Source of the DNA: Deltaproteobacteria bacterium
GTDB taxonomy: Bacteria; Myxococcota; Polyangia; Haliangiales; Haliangiaceae
Direction of reading: 5' to 3'
Assembly (NCBI GenBank): GCA_018262455.1
Contig: JAGSPR010000166.1
Coordinates: forward strand, 1-12,756
Length of the DNA: 12,756 nt
Shown in pieces: positions 7,443-12,756 of the stretch. Under the pieces are notes generated by a model that searched no databases, had not been told where the DNA came from, and saw only the letters and a program-made list of their open reading frames with translations. Both the position numbers and the translations under genes were made by a program. Position 1 is the stretch's first letter; every line of letters starts with the position of its first letter.

Positions 7443-7448
7443 TATCCT
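7443..7448 (+). promoter_or_regulatory. Possible -10 element (TATCCT) of the kinase gene
   Basis: TATCCT matches TATAAT at 4 of 6 positions and lies 19 nt before the kinase ATG, allowing a leader of about 12 nt. A convincing -35 at 16-18 nt is lacking. The 7-bp-arm inverted repeat ends 6 nt upstream, so a protein bound there would lie over the -35 position. Confidence 0.2.
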
Positions 7449-7467
7449 CGTGTGGCCGACGCCACTT

Positions 7468-9609
<2,142 letters not shown>

Positions 9610-9610
9610 G

Positions 9611-9693
9611 CGTCGACGTAGACGTAGTCGAGGTCGACGGTCGACGATGGGGTCGAGGTCGAGGTCGAGGTCGAGGTCGAGGTCGAGGTCGAC
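9611..9693. repeat. GTCGAC/GTCGAG hexamer repeat tract
   Basis: Starting just after the kinase stop, the DNA is made of hexamers of the type GTCGAN. Six perfect copies of GTCGAG run from 9652 to 9687 and are followed by GTCGAC (9688-9693). Less regular units (GTCGAC, GTAGAC, GTAGTC) fill 9611-9651. A 17-bp segment, GTCGACGATGGGGTCGA, occurs at 9640-9656 and again at 9688-9704, 48 bp apart. The tract is open in several frames (reading as Val-Glu, Arg-Ser or Leu-Asp runs) but looks like non-coding simple sequence. Such a tract is likely to vary in copy number between strains. Confidence 0.85.
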
Positions 9694-9816
9694 GATGGGG
9701 TCGACGTCTACGTCGCCGTCAAGGTCAAGGTTGGGGTCGACGTCAACGTCGACGTCGACGTCGACGTTGACCCTGGCGTTGACCTTGACGGCGACGTAGA
9801 CGATGACCCCATCGTT
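9691..9816. repeat. 126-bp near-perfect palindrome (possible cruciform or bidirectional hairpin)
   Basis: The 38-bp arm at 9691-9728 is the reverse complement of 9779-9816 at 35 of 38 positions. The 50-bp centre contains a perfect 30-bp palindrome at 9742-9771, built as GTCAAC-(GTCGAC)3-GTTGAC. The element lies between the convergent 3' ends of the kinase (9609) and the ferredoxin (9924). It could fold as a long RNA hairpin in transcripts from both sides, or extrude as a cruciform. There is no T-run, so a standard intrinsic terminator is not supported, but a hairpin that blocks 3' decay or read-through is possible. The arms share words with the adjoining hexamer tract, so it probably grew from it. 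Confidence 0.8.
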
Positions 9817-9841
9817 GACCTTGCACCTTGACGCCGGCAGG

Positions 9842-9864
9842 GGAACCACGCACGGAACCACGCA
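9842..9864. repeat. Two-copy 12-bp tandem repeat
   Basis: GGAACCACGCA occurs at 9842-9852 and 9854-9864, separated by a single C, giving a 12-bp period. It lies in the rest of the convergent gap between the palindrome and the ferredoxin stop. No gene or terminator is evident in 9817-9923 beyond this small repeat. Confidence 0.5.
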
Positions 9865-9923
9865 GGAAAGCGGGGTACCGGACCGGACATCGCCGACACC
9901 CTTGATCCACGGCCTCTCAGCCC

Positions 9924-10223
9924 TCACTTCTTCTTGCGCACCACCTCGATCGTCACGTCGCCGGTGAGCTTGCTCCGGCAGGACAGCCGCACCTTGGTGA
10001 TGTGATAGACGTTGCCGAGGTGCTTGCGCTCCTCGTCGGTGAACGGGTTGAGGTGCTCGGCGCCGGCGATGATCTTGACGCGGCACAGGCCGCACGTCCC
10101 CTTGCCGACGCAGGCCGTGTCGATGCCGGCGGAGACCTTCGCGCCCACCTCGAACAGCGTCTGGCCGACGTGACACGCAACCGTCACGGGCGCCTCGCCG
10201 CCGACGATCGTCACGGTCGGCAT
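9924..10223 (-). CDS. [2Fe-2S] ferredoxin, adrenodoxin-type cysteine spacing
   Basis: A 99-residue soluble electron carrier. The cluster ligands are C38, C44, C47 and C82, giving C-x5-C-x2-C-x34-C, within TACVGKGTCGLC and RLSCRSKL. The x5/x2 spacing is that of adrenodoxin-like ferredoxins rather than the x4/x2 of plant-type ones. Length and the beta-grasp order (MPTVTIVGG at the start, EVGAKVSAGIDTAC before the cluster loop, a final strand DVTIEVVRKKK) fit the family. I chose the ATG at 10221-10223 because it opens the first beta strand; the longer open frame upstream is low-complexity. No Shine-Dalgarno is evident. Its redox partner is not in the window. It is divergent from the isonitrile-hydratase-like gene and convergent with the kinase. 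Confidence 0.88.
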   Translation of the reverse strand: MPTVTIVGGEAPVTVACHVGQTLFEVGAKVSAGIDTACVGKGTCGLCRVKIIAGAEHLNPFTDEERKHLGNVYHITKVRLSCRSKLTGDVTIEVVRKKK

Positions 10224-10283
10224 GGCGTCACGGCGAGCGGTCGAGATGGGGTGGGGCGGTTCATCAAGGTCGAGCCGAGAGTA

Positions 10284-10302
10284 GCTGGGTCGGCGACCCA
10301 GC
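10284..10302. promoter_or_regulatory. Perfect inverted repeat upstream of the isonitrile-hydratase-like gene
   Basis: GCTGGGTC-GGC-GACCCAGC is a perfect 8-bp-arm inverted repeat with a 3-bp loop. It ends 20 nt before the ATG at 10323, in the 99-bp gap to the divergent ferredoxin. It may be an operator, or a leader hairpin that affects translation of the downstream gene. No T-tract follows. Clear promoter boxes were not found in the gap. Confidence 0.35.
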
Positions 10303-10322
10303 CGGCGGGCAGCCCGGACAGT

Positions 10323-11006
10323 ATGCTGGTGGCGATGCAGATCGGCATGTTGCTGTTCCCCAAGCTGACGCAACTCGACCTGACCGGGCCGCACGAAGTG
10401 CTGGCACGGCTGCCCGGTGCCACGACGCATCTGGTGGGCAAGACGCGGGATCCGGTGACCTCCGAAACCGGGCTCACGATCCTGCCGACCGTGAGCTTCG
10501 CGGAGGCGCCTGCGCTCGACCTGCTGTTCGTGCCGGGCGGCTTCGGCCAGATCGCCGCGACCGATGATGCCGCCACGCTCGCGTGGATCGCCGCCGCCGG
10601 AGCTTCGGCTGCCTGGGTGACGTCCGCGTGCACGGGATCACTGCTGCTCGGCGCCGCAGGCCTGCTACGCGGCTACCGGGCGGCGACCCACTGGGCGTTC
10701 ATGGAGCTCTTGCCGCTGGTCGGCGCGATCCCGGTGGCCGAGCGCGTCGTGGTGGATCGCAACCGCATCACCGGTGGCGGCGTGACGGCAGGGATCGATC
10801 TCGCGCTCACGATCGTCGCCGCGGTGTCCGGCCGCGAGGTGGCCGAGCAGATCCAGCTCCAGCTCGAATATGCCCCTGCCCCGCCGTTCGCGTCCGGCCA
10901 CCCGAGCGTCGCGGCGCCTGCCCTGGTCACCCGGGCGCGCGCGCAGATCGCGGGGCGCTACGCCGAGCGCGAGGCACAGCTGCGCCGGATCACAGGATCG
11001 GGCTGA
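10323..11006 (+). CDS. inhA: DJ-1/PfpI family protein, isonitrile (cyclohexyl-isocyanide) hydratase-like
   Basis: A 227-residue soluble enzyme of the DJ-1/PfpI superfamily. From memory it closely follows Pseudomonas putida isonitrile hydratase (InhA, EC 4.2.1.103), which adds water to an isocyanide to give an N-substituted formamide. Shared segments are [14 protein letters not shown] (18-31), FVPGGFG (69-75), [27 protein letters not shown]-like text at 99-125, [14 protein letters not shown] (150-163) and [12 protein letters not shown] (178-189). The expected nucleophile is C103, followed by T104, with D19 in the matching acid position. There is no AraC-type DNA-binding domain after the PfpI domain, so it is an enzyme rather than a regulator. 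I chose the ATG at 10323; the ATG at 10335 (MQIGML) fits the family N-terminus equally well. The natural substrate may differ from cyclohexyl isocyanide. Confidence 0.85.
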   Translation: [227 protein letters not shown]

Positions 11007-11064
11007 TCAGCGAGCATGCGTCCTGCGAGAGTTGCGCGTGCTTGCTGGAACGCGGTAACGGCGA

Positions 11065-11424
11065 TCACAGGCCGTCTTCGTCGAGCTCGGTGTCGATGAC
11101 GTCGCGGTCTGCGAACGCGCACCATGCGAGGAGCTCGAGCAAGTACCCCTCGGCCGCACGAACGTCGCCGGCAGCTACGGATAGCGATGCCATCCATGAC
11201 AGCGTACGAGCACGCGGCCGGAGATCCTGCTCGGTGGCCGAGGTCGCCAGCGATGGTTGTGGCAGCATGAAGGACCACTGCTTCACGGACGATGCCAGGT
11301 GCGCCGAGAACACCGCGCGGCCCATCGGGCGCGAGCGCACGCGCGGCGACGGCGCGCAGATCACCGCACGACCCGGCGCGAGCACTTCGGCCGACCGGCC
11401 TCCACTGCCGCCGCGCGGTTGCAC
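11065..11424 (-). CDS. Small hypothetical protein (doubtful)
   Basis: A 119-residue frame from a GTG at 11422-11424, not recognised. It is the most protein-like frame in the 490 bp between the isonitrile-hydratase-like gene and the nucleotidyltransferase. The C-terminal half, GDVRAAEGYLLELLAWCAFADRDVIDTELDEDGL, reads as a natural amphipathic helix with an acidic tail, and its codons mostly end in G or C, though less strictly than in neighbouring genes. There is no Shine-Dalgarno and no recognised domain. It is in the same frame as the upstream nucleotidyltransferase, separated by that gene's TGA (11500-11502) and 25 codons. It may be a real short gene, a decayed 3' portion of a longer one, or a chance frame. 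Confidence 0.4.
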   Translation of the reverse strand: MQPRGGSGGRSAEVLAPGRAVICAPSPRVRSRPMGRAVFSAHLASSVKQWSFMLPQPSLATSATEQDLRPRARTLSWMASLSVAAGDVRAAEGYLLELLAWCAFADRDVIDTELDEDGL

Positions 11425-11499
11425 GTGAACCCCGCACTCGACGAGCGTGCGCGAGGATCGCAGCGAGCGGTCGCTACCCGGCGTCCGCGCCCTCGAAGA

Positions 11500-12498
11500 T
11501 CAACCTTGATCGGCGCCTCGGTCACGAAGCGAGGCCCGGGCCGGCACCAGCGCTCGTGAACGACGCAGGCCAAGCACCGTCTCGACCCGCTCCGGCTTGC
11601 CCCAGTCACTCCATTCGACCCCCTCGAGCTCCATCGCGCACAGCTTCTCGGGTCCCCGCTCGAGCATGTCGCGCGAGAAGCTGACCGGCAGGAACGCCCG
11701 GTACACGTACTCGATCGCGTCATCCTCGTCGGCAGTGCCGATGAGTGGCACCAGCGAATCGAGGATGTCGAGCAGCTGCGGCTCGGTCGCGCGTCCGAGC
11801 TCCCACAGGGCACCGACGCTGCCGCAGGTGACCATCGTGTTCCACAAGGCACCGCGCGACTGAAGTTCGAGCGCGACCGTGACCGATGGCTTCTCGGTGA
11901 AGCCGACCAGCTGCCGGACCTCGGGAATCTCGGTGAGCGATGCGCCGAGAGTGAGATAGCCGAGCTCGGGATCCGGCTCGGTCGGACGGACCCCGAGGAT
12001 CACGACCTTGTCGCGCATCCGGCGGGCGACGCCGCGCGCCGCGCGAACCTGCTCGACGTACTTCGCCGACGGCGCCACGTAGTGATCGGTCGGGGTGATC
12101 GTGACGACCGCGTTCGGGGCCCACCGCTTGATCATCGCGAGGGCGACGTAGAGCGCCAGGCCGGTGTCACGCGACGACGGCTGGCGGAACACGTGGGAGC
12201 TCTTGCCTTCGAGCTGGGGATACGCGAAGTCCCCGTGCTGTGTGCCGATCACGGTGAGCGTGCGGGACGGCGGCGTGATCTGGTTGAGCCGCTCGAGCGT
12301 GTGCTCGAGCATCGAGCGAGTTCCGAGCAGGCAACAGTACTGCTTGGGAATGTGCTGACCGAATCGGCGCTGCACGTACTCCGAGAGCCGAACGCCATCG
12401 CCGCCGGCCAGCGCGAGGGTCCAATCCAGATGTTCGGAGTCATCTTCGATCGGGCCGTGAGCCGAGCTTCGAAGCGGACGGGAGTCGACGATGAACAT
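11500..12498 (-). CDS. Mannose-1-phosphate guanylyltransferase-like sugar nucleotidyltransferase
   Basis: A 332-residue cytoplasmic enzyme predicted to join a sugar 1-phosphate to an NTP, most likely mannose-1-phosphate plus GTP to GDP-mannose for surface polysaccharide or glycan synthesis. Seen motifs: LALAGGDGVRL (28-38) with IPKQYC (50-55), the nucleotide-binding loop and its lysine; QPSSRDTGLAL (106-116), where relatives have a Gly-Thr-Ala loop; TITPTDHYV (133-141), with the likely metal-binding D138; VGFTEKPS (198-205); LWNTMVTCGSV (218-228); and VEWSDWGKPERV (294-305), near the usual end of the catalytic domain. The last 20 residues are Arg/Ala-rich and look non-conserved. The ATG at 12496-12498 is preferred because upstream codons are low-complexity; no Shine-Dalgarno is seen. 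There is no C-terminal isomerase domain, so it is not the bifunctional form. The sugar and NTP are inferred from family resemblance. Confidence 0.82.
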   Translation of the reverse strand: MFIVDSRPLRSSAHGPIEDDSEHLDWTLALAGGDGVRLSEYVQRRFGQHIPKQYCCLLGTRSMLEHTLERLNQITPPSRTLTVIGTQHGDFAYPQLEGKSSHVFRQPSSRDTGLALYVALAMIKRWAPNAVVTITPTDHYVAPSAKYVEQVRAARGVARRMRDKVVILGVRPTEPDPELGYLTLGASLTEIPEVRQLVGFTEKPSVTVALELQSRGALWNTMVTCGSVGALWELGRATEPQLLDILDSLVPLIGTADEDDAIEYVYRAFLPVSFSRDMLERGPEKLCAMELEGVEWSDWGKPERVETVLGLRRSRALVPARASLRDRGADQG

Positions 12499-12619
12499 CG
12501 GTGCGCGCAGCTGCGATCTTCGTGCCGAACCGGGCAGACCAGGGCCCTTTGGAGTTCGCGCAATTAGCTGGCGCACTTGGGTATGTTCTTGATTGAATCG
12601 ACACGATCCGGATGCAGGC

Positions 12620-12645
12620 CACGGCGTGCGCCCAGGCACGCCGTG
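12620..12645. repeat. Perfect 10-bp-stem hairpin between the last two genes
   Basis: CACGGCGTGC and GCACGCCGTG form a perfect 10-bp stem around a 6-nt loop (GCCCAG). It lies about 60 nt after the stop of the partial minus-strand gene and about 120 nt before the nucleotidyltransferase start. It could end or stabilise the upstream transcript, but no T-tract follows on either strand. A second, shorter stem (GTGCCC/GGGCAC, 12674-12691) lies nearer that stop. The rest of 12499-12704 shows no gene, only an AT-richer patch at about 12560-12600 that could hold a promoter I cannot define. Confidence 0.5.
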
Positions 12646-12704
12646 CGCTGTCGCGCAGGGCAGTCCGCGTCTGGTGCCCGACCGTGGGCACGGGACCACG
12701 GGGA

Positions 12705-12756
12705 TCAGTCGCGACCGGGGTTCGCGAGGCCGAGCCGATGGAGCATCTTGTGAATC
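12705..12756 (-). CDS. 3' end of a gene, possibly with a Fis-type helix-turn-helix tail (partial)
   Basis: Only 16 codons and the TGA stop (12705-12707) are present, reading IHKMLHRLGLANPGRD. This resembles the end of the Fis-type DNA-binding domain that closes sigma-54-dependent activators and response regulators, where an R-T-L-[IY]-x-K/R-[ML]-x-x-x-G-L pattern is usual. The piece is too short for certainty, and the rest of the gene lies beyond the window edge. Confidence 0.4.
   Translation of the reverse strand, partial: IHKMLHRLGLANPGRD

Noticed and set aside
9652..9693. Direct repeats considered as a CRISPR array
   Set aside because: The unit is 6 bp and contiguous, with no spacers of unique sequence and no cas genes nearby.
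10323..11006. DJ-1/PfpI protein considered as an AraC-type regulator
   Set aside because: The gene stops after the DJ-1 domain and a short helix; no C-terminal helix-turn-helix is present in this or the adjoining frame.
11500..11502. In-frame TGA as a recoded (selenocysteine) codon
   Set aside because: The residues on both sides are low-complexity with no redox motif, I see no convincing SECIS-like hairpin just after it, and the nucleotidyltransferase domain is already complete.
11500..12498. Bifunctional guanylyltransferase / phosphomannose isomerase
   Set aside because: The protein ends just after the nucleotidyltransferase domain; there is no cupin-like isomerase domain in the remaining sequence.

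Overview
The window is about 12.8 kb of very GC-rich DNA with strong G/C at third codon positions. I infer a myxobacterium (Myxococcota, perhaps the Haliangium/Kofleriaceae side). The reasons are a Hanks-type kinase with the HRDVSPSN catalytic loop and PEGA repeats, proteins ending in a 'CFI-box' (CFIATAAYGS) C-terminal domain, and a GTCGAC/GTCGAG hexamer repeat between genes. No RNA gene, insertion sequence, phage gene or CRISPR array is visible. The taxonomic call is inference only.

Layout, left to right. (a) 2-64 (+): last 20 codons of an unidentified gene, whose stop directly abuts the stop of the next gene. (b) 65-1696 and 1713-3371 (-): two tandem paralogous exported proteins, each with a signal peptide, a conserved body, a fibronectin-III-like domain and a CFI-box C-terminus, 16 nt apart. 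(c) 3482-4174 (+): 3-methyladenine DNA glycosylase (AAG family), whose 3' end overlaps the convergent gene below. (d) 4111-7396 (-): a tightly overlapping three-gene operon in the order PEGA/transmembrane protein, lipoprotein, cytoplasmic protein of unknown function. (e) 7468-9609 (+): a transmembrane Ser/Thr kinase with PEGA repeats, divergent from operon (d) across 71 bp that hold a perfect 7-bp-arm inverted repeat. (f) 9611-9864: hexamer repeats and a 126-bp near-perfect palindrome. (g) 9924-10223 (-): an adrenodoxin-type [2Fe-2S] ferredoxin. (h) 10323-11006 (+): a DJ-1/PfpI enzyme closely resembling isonitrile (cyclohexyl-isocyanide) hydratase. (i) 11065-11424 (-): a doubtful small hypothetical gene. 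(j) 11500-12498 (-): a mannose-1-phosphate guanylyltransferase-like sugar nucleotidyltransferase. (k) 12705-12756 (-): the 3' end of a gene whose tail resembles a Fis-type helix-turn-helix.

How the parts may work together. The kinase and the divergent operon share PEGA-type domains and a regulatory gap. They could form one envelope-sensing unit: a kinase with an extracytoplasmic PEGA sensor, a second membrane-tethered PEGA protein, a lipoprotein, and a cytoplasmic protein of unknown role. This is the best candidate here for an undescribed system. The two CFI-box proteins look like a recent duplication of a secreted or surface protein. The ferredoxin and isonitrile hydratase are divergent neighbours with a hairpin between them, and a functional link is only a guess. 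The glycosylase and nucleotidyltransferase look like ordinary housekeeping or envelope genes.
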